Assembly: GCA_950295325.1 (NCBI GenBank)
Contig: OX485804.1
Location: forward strand, 8,122,001 to 8,186,000
From: Polytrichum commune
Taxonomy: Eukaryota > Streptophyta > Polytrichopsida > Polytrichales > Polytrichaceae
DNA: 64,000 nt
Direction of reading: 5' to 3'
A program made the position numbers and the translations under genes. Within the stretch, counting starts at the first letter, position 1; each line of letters opens with the position of its first letter. The notes below the pieces were generated by a model. The model saw only the letters and a list, made by a program, of their open reading frames with translations. It was not told where the DNA came from and made no database searches. Below, one piece after another: positions 35,106 through 45,221 of this stretch.

Positions 35106-36280
35106 AATGCATCCGACTCAACCTTGTAGAGGACTTGTTCTTACTAGAGCCCCTTCATCCATGATGAATGAGTTTAGATAGATGCCACAAACTTCAAGTC
35201 TTCATCCATGATAGGGGATCCGCCATGGACCTATAGGAACTCATCCATTAGGAAGGTGAGTTTTTTTTTAATAGATTGTTATTGACTACTAAAGGTTTAT
35301 TTGACTTTGGAAATAACATCAAAGATCTCGAATCAGTCTAGTTGGGTCCAGTTTCTATGATAGGGCCCTCAACATGCAGGGGACTTGTTTCTACTAGAGC
35401 CCTTTCATCCACAATGAATGAGTTCACATGGGCTCCTCAAATCCCAAACCTCATCAATTTTAAAGGCATCCTGAAATAATAGTCAGCCTAGAGTGTATGT
35501 TTCTAATTTGATTTGATGGAATTAGCTTCAAAGGCCCCCATTAATTTTGCGAGGCACATTTGAGATGATAATCACAAATATATAGAGTCATGTTCTAAAC
35601 ATGCAAGAATGAGAGGTACACTAGCACCCAAATTCTGCACACCAAGGAACTCTTGAGCAAGGTAGGGCCAATGGTAAAAACCCACCCCTTCCCAAGTTTT
35701 AATGTTGATATGTTCCAAATTGAATCTCACAACTACATTGTTCATGGTATTTATTGTGATGCAAAATATTGGCGAACAATTTAAACTAGATGACAAGAGG
35801 TTTCAAAGTGCCATGTCCATTAATTACATGAAACTACTCGTCAAAATTAGTAACTTTGTGAAGTGATAGACACTAAATACCATACAAAATGTAGACTAAA
35901 GCAAGGTCCTCAACCTTAATTCATGAGTCAATTTGACTTAAAATGTTAGTATCCATGCTATACAATGTTTTAAATGTGTTTTCACCCTTCTCCATGGTAG
36001 GTGTCACAAAACTTTGCTAAAAAGTGATAGTCTAGGGTAACAATTTGACATATATGGGGTTTATTAAGGTAGGCATAACGCACATTGGGGTTGTATGTGC
36101 CATTAAAATACATTTGGTCCGATCATGGGGCATAAAGCACTTTAATGATCACATCCTACAAAGAAATTGTTTTGGCATTAACACTGAAAGACTTCTTCCA
36201 TAAGATATATTGAGGCACCAATTACAGGCATAGGTATCCATGGCAATTAACATGTGTCACTAGAGAACCTTTAAATCTAA
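35106..36280. other. Intergenic, SINE tail fragment and repeat ends
   Basis: No gene recognised. The phrase CTTGAGCAAGGTAGGGCCAA at about 35,652-35,671 is the 3' body of the SINE found at 51,975, so a short truncated SINE fragment lies here. An R3-type end is present at about 35,865. The motif CTAGAGCCC.TTCATCCA..ATGAATGAGTT occurs twice (about 35,145 and 35,393). Confidence 0.4.
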
Positions 36281-36663
36281 GGGCCGGTTCACACTATGCC
36301 CAAGTCGAGAGGAGAAGCATCACTTTTCTGGACCAAACTATGTTGAGAGGAGAAGCCTTTGGGCTGAAAAAGTATATGAAAATAATCCTTTGTCAGATTT
36401 TGAATATTTTAATGAAAAAAAAGTTCGGCCTCTCGACGGAAGTTTGGGTTAAGCATTTTGCTCGACCCAAACTTCGCTCGAGAGGCCGAACTCTTAGCGC
36501 CATAACTTCCTAAAAGTATTGCCACCTAGGCTCTTTTGGAGGCGACGTCCTTTGGACTTCGGCCTCTAGTGTGGAGGCCGAGAGGACGGACTTTGGACAT
36601 TTCTGCATTTTCATTGGTCCAAACGCTTCTCCTCTCAAGTTTGGCCATAGTGTGAACCGGCCC
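36281..36663. mobile_element. PIF/Harbinger-like MITE, copy 2 (383 bp)
   Basis: Perfect terminal inverted repeats GGGCCGGTTCACACTATG, flanked on both sides by TAA (36,278-36,280 and 36,664-36,666). Subterminal GAGAGGAGAAG motifs occur twice on the left and inverted on the right. The centre is a second hairpin: GTTCGGCCTCTCGA..GAAGTTTGGGT against its complement, with a spacer of about 12 bp. No transposase. It shares its terminus and internal motifs with the element at 22,540. Confidence 0.85.
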
Positions 36664-36673
36664 TAACACGGTT

Positions 36674-37060
36674 AAGGTAGGGGTGGCTATTTCCGTCCAA
36701 ATTTCAGATGTGCCTAGTTGGGATGCTGAAACCATTTTTTTATAAATTTTGAGCGCTTTGCAAAGCTGGTGCAAGAGCAACTATGAAAAAATCAAAAATT
36801 TCCAGCATGTTTATGATTTCCTACAAATTTTTAAAGGAAACCTTGTAGAGTGACCAACACTTGCACATAGGGTACGTGGTATATCCACAGGGTGGATTTC
36901 TAAAACCGACCGTTGGCAACCAATGAAACGATGGCAGTGCTGTGAACGGTAAAAGCACCTTGATAGGTGCTTTTGTAAACCCATGTAAAAGCACCTAAAA
37001 AGGTGCTTCCGACATAGGGGTCAACTTTAAGATCCGCACGGAAATTGCCACCCCTACCTT
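36674..37060. mobile_element. hAT-like MITE (387 bp) next to the Harbinger-like MITE
   Basis: The ends AAGGTAGGGGTGGCTATTTC and, reverse complemented, AAGGTAGGGGTGGCAATTTC are near-perfect inverted repeats containing the TAGGGGTGGC start common in plant hAT elements. Flanking 8-mers ACACGGTT and ACACAGTG agree at six of eight positions. Inside at about 36,950-37,012 are two small palindromes built on AAAAGCACCT / AGGTGCTTTT. No coding capacity. It starts only ten bases after the preceding MITE ends. Confidence 0.65.
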
Positions 37061-37748
37061 ACACAGTGGTATATCTGCATATGTCTTTCAATGACACAGG
37101 TCATTTGTCTAGGACTTGAATGTTTGTCATTACTGACAGCAAAATAACCACGAGCCCATGCAATTAGGAGTAGAAAAGTGTAGTTTAGATTAAGCTTCTG
37201 CAAACTTGGTGAGTAAATGGAAAATAGTCTTGTAGTGAACCAATGTCATGACCAATTGTTTTTTTCCTTAACTTAGAAGACAAGTCAAATTTGCCATATA
37301 GAATTTTTCTTTTGAATACCAAATGGTGTATTTTTGTAAATGGTACAATTAGAAGGATTGAAAACATTGTTGTACAAAACGTATAGACTGATTGGAGGGT
37401 TGGATTCATCAACTCTAGTTGTGAACACCCTATTCTTGGAAGGAAGTACACTATTCTTGGTTCATAAAAATCACTTTGTAAATGCATTAGGTAGTTGTAT
37501 TTATTGTGTAAGGTATGTGGGTGTTGTTTTCTTCCTCTTTCATGTTCTCCAACTTCTACCGATTAGAATTATACAACAAAATTTATGTTGCAATAGCGAA
37601 TCTACAATGAAACATTTGCCAAAACCAGGTTGAAAATCGGACTTCCCCTTATTTAGTTATGGTTATCATAAGTGCATGTTTGTTGATTTCTTAACTGGAT
37701 ACATAGGTCCTCCCAATTGTGTTCATTAGTGACAGTAGGGTAGTTAAC
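37061..37748. other. Intergenic, one dispersed repeat copy
   Basis: No gene recognised. 37,505-37,620 is a copy of the repeat also at 905-1,020 (CATGTTCTCCAACTTCTACC...). Nothing else is supported. Confidence 0.4.
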
Positions 37749-37876
37749 GTATGCTCAAAACCACCACCAAACCTAAAAACTGCCACTATGTACCACATGC
37801 ATACATTTGAAAGCAACAAGTGTAAGCATGTAGTACATAGTGGAGATTTTAGGTTTGATGGCGGTTTTGCGTATAC
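37749..37876. ncRNA. Candidate miRNA-precursor-like hairpin (or tiny MITE)
   Basis: A 128-nt foldback: left arm 37,749-37,804, right arm 37,821-37,876, loop about 16 nt. The arms pair along nearly their full length with scattered single mismatches and one 1-nt bulge. Central paired blocks are CAAACCTAAAA and CCACTATGTAC.ACATGC. The compact loop and the long, nearly perfect stem resemble plant MIRNA or small-RNA-producing hairpins and also very short MITEs. No expression evidence is available and the strand cannot be set. Confidence 0.45.
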
Positions 37877-38420
37877 ACACCTTATATGCTACACTTGCTT
37901 ATAATGCCCGAGATATGTTGCATTGAAATGGAAAATTGGCCCAAAAAGCCCAAGGTCTTACCGAGGTCCCACCTACACACTTTTGCCTTTGACATGATGT
38001 GGTGCACAACGGACGTGCTTCATGTGTATATAGGTTGTGCTATGCTTGCACTTGATTTTTTTATTCTTTAAGTTTTTATAGAACATATATTATGTGTCTA
38101 AATTACTCTTTAAAATAGAAATTTTGAATAGGTCACAAACCGAAAGAGGTGCACAATTGTTTAAAAAAAACAAACCCAAATAGGTGCACACTGCAATAGA
38201 TCCCACTATAGCTCCAACTTCATAGAAGCCAACATGAGGAAAAAAACTTAAAGGCTCTTACCTCCTTTTAGAATTGGACTTTATCTCAAATTGTAGAACG
38301 AAAGTGTGAATAGCAAAAGTTGGCCACTTGAGCTAGAATAATATGTCCTATAGATAGTTCACACGACTAGAATTGACTTTTGTGTCAAGAGCTCACTATA
38401 CGGAACCTTAGACACTACAC

Positions 38421-38626
38421 TAAATTGTCCAATAAGTGTGGGTTACTATCCAGAGTTACATGTTGCTATAACATTTTACCCTTGTTATCTTTCTTTTTTT
38501 ACCAGCTAAGTTATATCATAATCTTCGGTGTGCTACTAACTACTTCTGTTATTAGGGTTAAAAATGAACCTTAATAAAATGTTATAGCAATGTGTAACTC
38601 CAAATGACAACCCACACTATTTAGAC
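38421..38626. mobile_element. Short foldback element, arms about 50 bp
   Basis: The left arm (about 38,431-38,478, AAGTGTGGGTTACTATCC then GTTGCTATAACATTTTA) pairs with the right arm (about 38,574-38,622, TAAAATGTTATAGCAA then ACAACCCACACTATTT). The spacer is about 95 bp. It resembles the R3 group in its GAGTTACA stretch. No coding capacity, and no exact target duplication was found. Confidence 0.6.
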
Positions 38627-39299
38627 CCCAAAAAAGCATAGTGAGTATCATGGTTGTGAGAAATCTTTTACGAAGCACCCAACATTGAATCTCAAATCAT
38701 CGTGGCATTTCAAAAGATGGACAATCTACTACCTTTCCCAATCTCGATTTTCAAGGGTCAAATTTGCATAGGCACTATAGCACTACGACTAAGCCTCATG
38801 TGTCAAACGTAAGGTCTTTCCCCTTCTAAGGTGTTGTCACTATAGTGCCCACCCCGAGAGGCTTAGTAGTCCTGCACCACTGGTATTATGCCCTGAGGGT
38901 TTAATGCCAAGGGTGGGTCGAACGGGCATTCCAATCACGCTGATCACATGATCAGTGTTTCTTCTTCTTCTTCCCGCGCTTCGGAAAACAACACTCTCCA
39001 AGATCTGCTCATAATGTTCGACTGAAATTGTGAGAGTATTAGAGTTTGAACCAAATGATTCGAGCATCGATCTCCATTCAATTTGTGGGTCAGGTACCCC
39101 ATGTACATTGGCTTCACCAACATTTTGTTATGATGGAATGTACTTCAACATGCATAATATCATAGTTCTTGACTAACTTAGCAAGGAAGCAACTTCTCAA
39201 CTGTAGAAGCCACTTTATGTTAGTACTTTTGCTTCGCCATACTTCTATTTGTGGCAGAGTCTCCAAACTTTTCATGTACACGTGCCCAAAACCAACACT

Positions 39300-39972
39300 A
39301 CCTTTGTTTATGTGACTGGGATTTAAGTGAATATGAACAAAAGACTTGTTCACAATAGACGATGCATATGAGAGTATTTTTTCCGTAGTTGAGACATGCA
39401 CAATGCACAATAAATTATTTGAAGGAAGATATTAGAAGAATATGATGAAACTCTCAATTATAGATAATTTGAGCAGCATTATGTTCAAATGTTCCTTTTA
39501 GGTGTGTTTTTTTAATACAAATGATACAATGTACATGCCCGCAATCCACAATGCCAATTTACAATGCACCCCCCACTCTTGGCTAAAAATAAGATTGCGT
39601 CCAAGCTCTCGCCAAGCAGATAGTTTTCGATCAAGCAAAAAGGTACGTAAAGATAACCAAAAGCCGACCGGTGTTGTGAAGAGCAACCCATGGCATTTCA
39701 ATGCACAAAGGTACAAAACAAAATCAAACCCTAGAAGACGTGCAATGACTCTAAGAATGCCAAACCGAGCACGCCAACGACTACAACAGAAGATGAGCTT
39801 AGGCTCCATGAAAGAGAAGACCATTGTTGAGACAACCAACTCCCTTGGCTCACCCAAAACCCCAGAGCCACAATTCATCTACATAAATAAGCCAGATAAA
39901 AGTAATTTTCATCCATCTCATTTGAGCCTACATAGTATTTAAGTTAGGATACCCTTAATCAAGGATATATAC

Positions 39973-40005
<33 letters not shown>

Positions 40006-40360
40006 TATACACATGTTATATTGCATGATATTTTGATAAGAGGTTTCCATCATTAATTCGCCCCTTATATTTTATATAGAATTCTTCTAAATTTTACCTC
40101 GAATGAAAATTGAATACCCTATATTTTTTCGCACATCGTTTCTAAAATACTGCAAGTTACCCCCCCCCCCCTTCCCCGGGTGTACATGCAGCTAAGATGT
40201 GTTACAAAAAGAGAGTGTAATCTACATCTAGGAGTAGTTGTTGTCATTTCCATCATAGGGCCTATCGGTACAAGTGCACACATAAAATTTCATTTTGTCT
40301 ACAACTCATGAATAATTCTAGATTCACTTAAAACATAGTTATATGTACCACAATGACATG
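39300..40360. repeat. R5 repeat (probable LINE 3' flank), split by an insertion
   Basis: 39,300-39,538 and 40,181-40,360 together match the continuous sequence at about 47,900-48,270: GGATTTAAGT, GAGAGTA, TAATTTGAG..., then after the break ACATGCAGCTAAGA.GTGTTA and AAATTTCATTTTGTCTA. Because the right part runs directly into LINE-like coding sequence on the minus strand (40,424-40,630), R5 is probably the 3' untranslated part of that LINE. Confidence 0.6.
39539..40180. mobile_element. Insertion of 642 bp with 9-bp target duplication
   Basis: TGTACATGC lies immediately before (39,530-39,538) and after (40,181-40,189). The matching uninterrupted copy at about 48,115-48,123 reads TGTGCATGC once. 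A 9-bp duplication is typical of Mutator-like elements, but no terminal inverted repeats are visible. The insert contains most of overlapping open frames of 146 codons (+, 39,502-39,942) and 126 codons (-, 39,498-39,878) of unknown identity, a TA/CA microsatellite at about 39,967-40,005 and a C-rich right end. A non-TIR MULE carrying captured sequence is one possibility. Confidence 0.65.
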
Positions 40361-40423
40361 AAATTGATTTTAAAGTCCAGGAACTAATGGGACTGAAAGT
40401 ATATCATGATGGTTTCAAACTAG

Positions 40424-40630
40424 CTAATTCTCTAGAGTGGCGAAGTGAGGTAGCCTCCATGAGATTGAGGTAATGTCAACTTGGTGGTCCAATTGAAAGA
40501 AAGACTTGAAGCTCCTTAGGACTACATTCTCAAATAATGATGAAAACTTATCTCTAATGAACTTATATATAGGACATTCCAACACAAAATGTGACTCATT
40601 TTCAACTGTATTATAGGAGAAAAATGACAT
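40424..40630 (-). pseudogene. LINE reverse-transcriptase C-terminal zinc-binding fragment
   Basis: The minus-strand frame reads TVENESHFVLECPIYKFIRD followed by KFSSLFENV. The pattern E.E.HF.LECP.Y..IR is typical of the C-terminal zinc-binding (zf-RVT) region of plant non-LTR retrotransposon polyproteins. Only the last about 65 codons are recognisable. The upstream domains are missing; the sequence that should hold them (above 40,630) is instead a tandem array that repeats part of this fragment. It is therefore a dead, 5'-truncated copy. Family assignment is by motif only. Confidence 0.55.
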
Positions 40631-41566
40631 AGTCTAAAAGCCACTAAACATATGAGTGTGGACCATGGTGCATATAGTCGGTTCCATATTCAATGTCGGT
40701 TGTGAGAATACATACCTTAGATGATGTAGATGATCTCCTTCAACGTTCACAAAGCAAGAATGAGCGTGTGAGGCAATATCCACACACATGCGACCTTATT
40801 CTTGATAACATTTCTATGCAGAATTAGGGTGTTGGGGGGGATGAAGGGAAAAAGTGCCTCCAAGTACGAGCCAAACCTCAATGGAATCTACAAAAACTTA
40901 TATAGAGGACATTCCAACATAAAATGTGACTCATTTTCAGTTGTATTATAGGAGAAAAATGACATAGTCTAAAAGCCACTAAACATATGAGTGTGGACCA
41001 TGGTGCATATAGTTGGTTCCATATTCAATGTCGGTTGTGAGAATACATACCTTAGATGATGTAGATGATCTCCTTCAACGTTCACAAAGCAAGAATGAGC
41101 GTGTGAGGCAATACCCACACACATGCGACCTTATTCTTGATAACATTTCTATGCAAAATTAGGGTGTTGGGGGGGGATGAAGGGAAAAAATGCCTCCAAG
41201 TACGAGCCAAACCTCATTGGAATCCGCAGAAACTTATATAGAGGACATTCCAACACAAAATGTGACTCATTTTTAGCTATATTATAGGAGAAAAATGACA
41301 TAGTCTAAAAGCCACTAAACATATGAGTGTGGACCATGGTGCATATAGTCGGTTCCATATTCAATGTCGGTTGTGAGAATACATACCTTAGATGATGTAG
41401 ATGATCTCCTTCAACGTTCACAAAGCAAGAATGAGCGTGTGAGGCAATATCCACACACATGCGACCTTATTCTTGATAACATTTCTATGCAGAATTAGGG
41501 TGTTGGGGGGGATGAAGGGAAAAAGTGCCTCCAAGTACGAACCAAACCTCAATGGAATCCGCAGAA
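40561..41566. repeat. Tandem array, three units of about 335 bp
   Basis: Unit starts (GGACATTCCAAC) lie at 40,572, 40,907 and 41,243, giving periods of 335 and 336 bp. Units share long exact stretches such as GTGGACCATGGTGCATATAG and differ at only scattered positions, so the amplification is recent compared with the surrounding repeats. Each unit carries the LINE zinc-binding fragment in antisense plus about 270 bp of other sequence including a G-rich run GTTGGGGGGG.ATGAAGG. The array ends where sequence diverges after AATCCGCAGAA at about 41,566. Confidence 0.9.
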
Positions 41567-42061
41567 TTCAAACATTCTCTACTTTTGAGAGGCATTCAAA
41601 TTGTTGTGTATCCCTCTTTGACATTGCGGACCTAAGATGGCATCTCGTGTCTCGGTGAAGAATCTAGGAAGGATGAAGATTTCTCTTTGAATAAAGCTTA
41701 ACCCAATGCATGATGTTGGGACTGAGGCATGTGTTATTAAGTATATGCTTTTTGCCAAGTTCAAGTCAGTTGCAAGTCACATATAAAGATTTGCGACACA
41801 TAAAGCGGTTTCAAGTCTACGATCATTGTGTCTAATTCTTCTTGATGTTCTCAAAGCCATCTTTGTATTGGGAACATAACATTCTTAAGGAGGGGAAGAG
41901 GCTCACACAATCATTTCAAAATAGGTTTGAATTTATTCTAGAATGTCATACCCCATCCCACTTCCATCCATTAGGACACGCATCCGCATCATGTTGTTGG
42001 TGAACGAGTCTCTCTCTCCACCAATATGCACATCTTGCACGGGAGCTTTAGATGGAAGGGG

Positions 42062-42765
42062 GTGTTGCTCCCTAGGGCTGGACTCTTCATTCCATGTACA
42101 AACTAACGTGAGTGTAAAAGAGATATTATTTAAAGGCATTAGCATACATTGTATACATAAGGGAGAGGAATTATTTTTCTCTAGTGCGACATTTAGAAAG
42201 GTTTTTTTTTTTGGGAAGTATAGGTAGATATACAAAAGGGGGCCCTAAGATTTAGAGAGAAAAAAATATCTACAATAGATTTGTTGGTTTCATCTAATTC
42301 ATGTTTTCATCCATTGTTGTCATATGGTCATAATTCTTAATGACTAACATGTATGTTCTTGTTGGGGTTTGCATTTGCGTTCTAGGTTTTCATAAACAAG
42401 AGGCCCTTGGAGCACTCATGGGCTTTCTTGAGTTTCTCTCTCTTTGTGTGTTCAATGTATTTATTGAGTTACATGCTATTGATGAAAAAGATTCAACAAC
42501 TTCCTCATCGGAAAGTGAAAGTGAAATTTTATTTGTAAGAAAGGTATACTTAATTCATGATTTAAATTATGTAGTGGAGACATTTGTTGAATTAAATATA
42601 AAATCTTGGTGTACATACATGAGCCCGAATTCTAGCATGCCATTAGTATGTACACGTATGTTTTTCTCTATAGAATTCTCAAATATAGGGGGTTTGATTT
42701 CATAGTGACCCATGCATGTCATTTAGATTTCCAATGAATAGTCCACCCCACGGGGTGTTGCTCTT
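42062..42765. mobile_element. Possible TIR element with a 121-codon frame
   Basis: The left CTAGGGCTGGACTCTTCATT and right, reverse complemented, CGTGGGGTGGACTATTCATT form imperfect inverted repeats about 700 bp apart. The right end also matches, inverted, 31,905-32,010. Inside, an open frame at 42,340-42,705 (+) encodes 121 residues with a hydrophobic start and an acidic Ser/Glu run (SSSESESE). I do not recognise it. An N-terminal transposase remnant is possible but unsupported. Confidence 0.35.
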
Positions 42766-43476
42766 GTAATTAAGATTTTTATGTGCACAAATTCTTAGAT
42801 TGTAAGTTATGTGTTGTGACACACTTCATTGCTCCACAACAAAATTAATTTCATGCATGCATATGCATCATATGATACACTCTATAATATCAACCTACTT
42901 AATGTCACTCCTCTTGTGTCCCAAAACCCTAGGGAACAGATGTTCTTAGTTTAAATTTTACTCCTTGTTGTCAAGTTTCCCTACCATATATCATGGGTTT
43001 TGACATTAAACTGAACCACCAAAGATTTCAAACCACACGCTCCCTCGCATCATGTTGTCATCATTATAATTATTGCCATTTTGCAATGTTGACTTGATGT
43101 TATTCCATAATGTCACCTGCTACACTAATTCTCTTTTATCATGCATCCATGTCAACACTATATAACTCCAAAGTACACGTGCACTTTGGTTGCCACAAGT
43201 GTGATATAACGGAGTTTTAAGTGTATAACATACTATCTTATAATAACTGATTATAACATAATAGCTGTAAACTCACATGGTAGTTAATCTACATACACTT
43301 CTGTGATTTCTTTTTAGGTCAGAATTCATTTTTATCAAATCGATTGATTTTCAAGTAAAAATATCGTCAGCTGTTCTGGAGGAACTTAAAACTATATTGT
43401 CCAAAACTAAGACACTTTGGACTTGCAACATGTGGATATTGGTCATCAACATGACAAGGTACCAGTGCCTGGAAAG

Positions 43477-43690
43477 CTTTTGGGCATAATCGGTCCAGAT
43501 CCTAGCGATTCTAGATCCAATTGGTTACATGTTGACATCTTCCGCTTGTGCTTTAATTCATTTGAGGTATATTCTATAGATTCCTCTAAAGTGATCGGTA
43601 ATTCTCCTGAAGTCTCAAACTCAACTGGATCATCTGTAACTAACTTTCAGTTCTACCCGGACATTGCAAGGTACTCTTTGTACAATGCAT
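43477..43690 (+). repeat. R1 dispersed repeat, copy 4
   Basis: TTTTGGGCATAATCGGTCC, AATTGGTTACATGTTGACATC, TTTGAGGTATATTCTATAG, CCTCTAAAGTGATCGGTAAT and CTCAAACTCAACTGGATC match R1 in order on the plus strand. A 91-codon open frame spans it but has no independent support. Confidence 0.55.
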
Positions 43691-44047
43691 AAAAATCGGA
43701 ACATAATTCAAAGAAAACAAGATGCCAAATCAAATGATTCAACAAATACAGTCTCTACTACACTATCCTCGGGGATCTTGACATGTGAAGAGTTTCTTCC
43801 AGAATCCACTAAGTATAGTAAATTAAATTGAGCCTAGTAGTTCGATCTATTGTTTGCAGTTATCAAATTTATACATTCTTATTTTTCTTGTACAAGATCA
43901 AGAGGATTCAACGTGTGTAAGAACACATTGTTTGGATAGCCGATGCCAGAAGTTATAAAGAGTTCAAAGGTTCAGTTGTAGGCAACTGAAAAGCAAGAGA
44001 TAGTGCCTATTCCAGTTGCCTATCTCATCTGGGAACTCCCAGACTTA

Positions 44048-44551
44048 GGGCCACTTCCCACACAAGACTTGAGAGCCCTTGACCATTACACTTCAAGCAC
44101 TCTCATTGGGGGATAGGCGGAGCCGGTCCAAGTTCACTTCACACTACGCTTGAGGGACCAACGGAGTATACAAGTGAATGCAAGATGGATGTAAAGTCTA
44201 CATGGATTCCTACACGGCATCGAATGGACCATATTTCATGGTCACTTGGATTATTTTCAAAAACCACCTCTTGAAAGAAGGTCTAATACAAAACCGGAAG
44301 ACCATGACAACCCAAACACTCACAACTGTTGATGTATTATATTTTAACATGTGTGAGGATCCCACACAAATAGAAAATCATTGAAATAGCATTTGGTTGA
44401 TGGCCGGTCACATATGACTTCACACTACACTTTGAGGGCGTGTGACCACAATACATGACTTTGGAAGTGTGTTGGGACGGCCTTTGGACACTTTCTTTTG
44501 GGCTCTCACAATTTCATGGTCACGGCTCTTGGCCCTTGTGTGAAGTGGCCC
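44048..44551. mobile_element. PIF/Harbinger-like MITE, copy 3 (504 bp)
   Basis: Terminal inverted repeats are GGGCCACTTCCCACACAAG and, reverse complemented, GGGCCACTTCACACAAGGG. TTA flanks both ends (44,045-44,047 and 44,552-44,554). Internal CACTTCACACTACGCTTGAGG and CTTCACACTACACTTTGAGG are subterminal copies of the end motif. The end sequence belongs to the same group as the elements at 22,540 and 36,281. No transposase. Confidence 0.8.
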
Positions 44552-44603
44552 TTAATACTTCTCTCATGCAGTGTTCACGGCACGAAGATGATTATTACCG
44601 TGT

Positions 44604-44694
44604 GAGTTTGGGCAATTTAGCACCCAGGAAAACGTGCGGGAAAGTCCACGGATTTGTGTCCATGGGTGCTAAATCTCCCAAAGTTCCTTTCGGA
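44604..44694. ncRNA. Small foldback, about 90 nt, miRNA-like or MITE remnant
   Basis: GTTTGGGCAATTTAGCACCC (44,606 on) pairs with GGGTGCTAAATCTCCCAAAG (44,664-44,683), and weaker pairing continues inward through AAACGTG / CACGGATTT. The loop is short. It lies about 50 bp after the Harbinger-like MITE ends. Either a small-RNA hairpin or the remains of a short inverted-repeat element would explain it. Confidence 0.35.
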
Positions 44695-45221
44695 ACTGTA
44701 GTCATTCGCCAAAAGTTTCCTCCGAATCCCTGTGTCTACAAAGTGCGGATACCAAAAAGACGTGGAAATTCGTCGCCAAAGTCGGATCATTTGGCAACAG
44801 GCCGGCTATAAGTTGATGTACTTCTTTCGACTCCTGATTTGCAGGTACAACAATGGGTAAACTGTAATGACATGCGGCACCCATGCACTTGACACAGTAC
44901 AGGAAGGAGGATGAATGCACAGGAAAGAAATTGAGGAAGATTATAGTAACCTCCGAAGACATCGGATTGATAAAGCGGGTTTTTTGTCACGATGCTCAGG
45001 ATCTTGACTGACTTGCATCTGAAGAGCATCTTCAACTACTACCTTTTAGGGAAAGGACGGACGAATCTCACCTGCAACATGATCTGCGAACTGCTCTCGT
45101 CTCAACCCTCTCATGCAAGTAGTTATGCTGTAACCGATTATAAGAATTACATGCACGATAGGTCTAGCGGCTTGTGACCAGCAGAATGTCCTTCGAGTCC
45201 TTAAAGGGTTTTAGTGTTTTG

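Noticed and set aside
40561-41566. CRISPR-like or satellite array.
   Set aside because: Three 335-bp units without spacers in a plant genome; it is an ordinary tandem duplication, too short to call a satellite.
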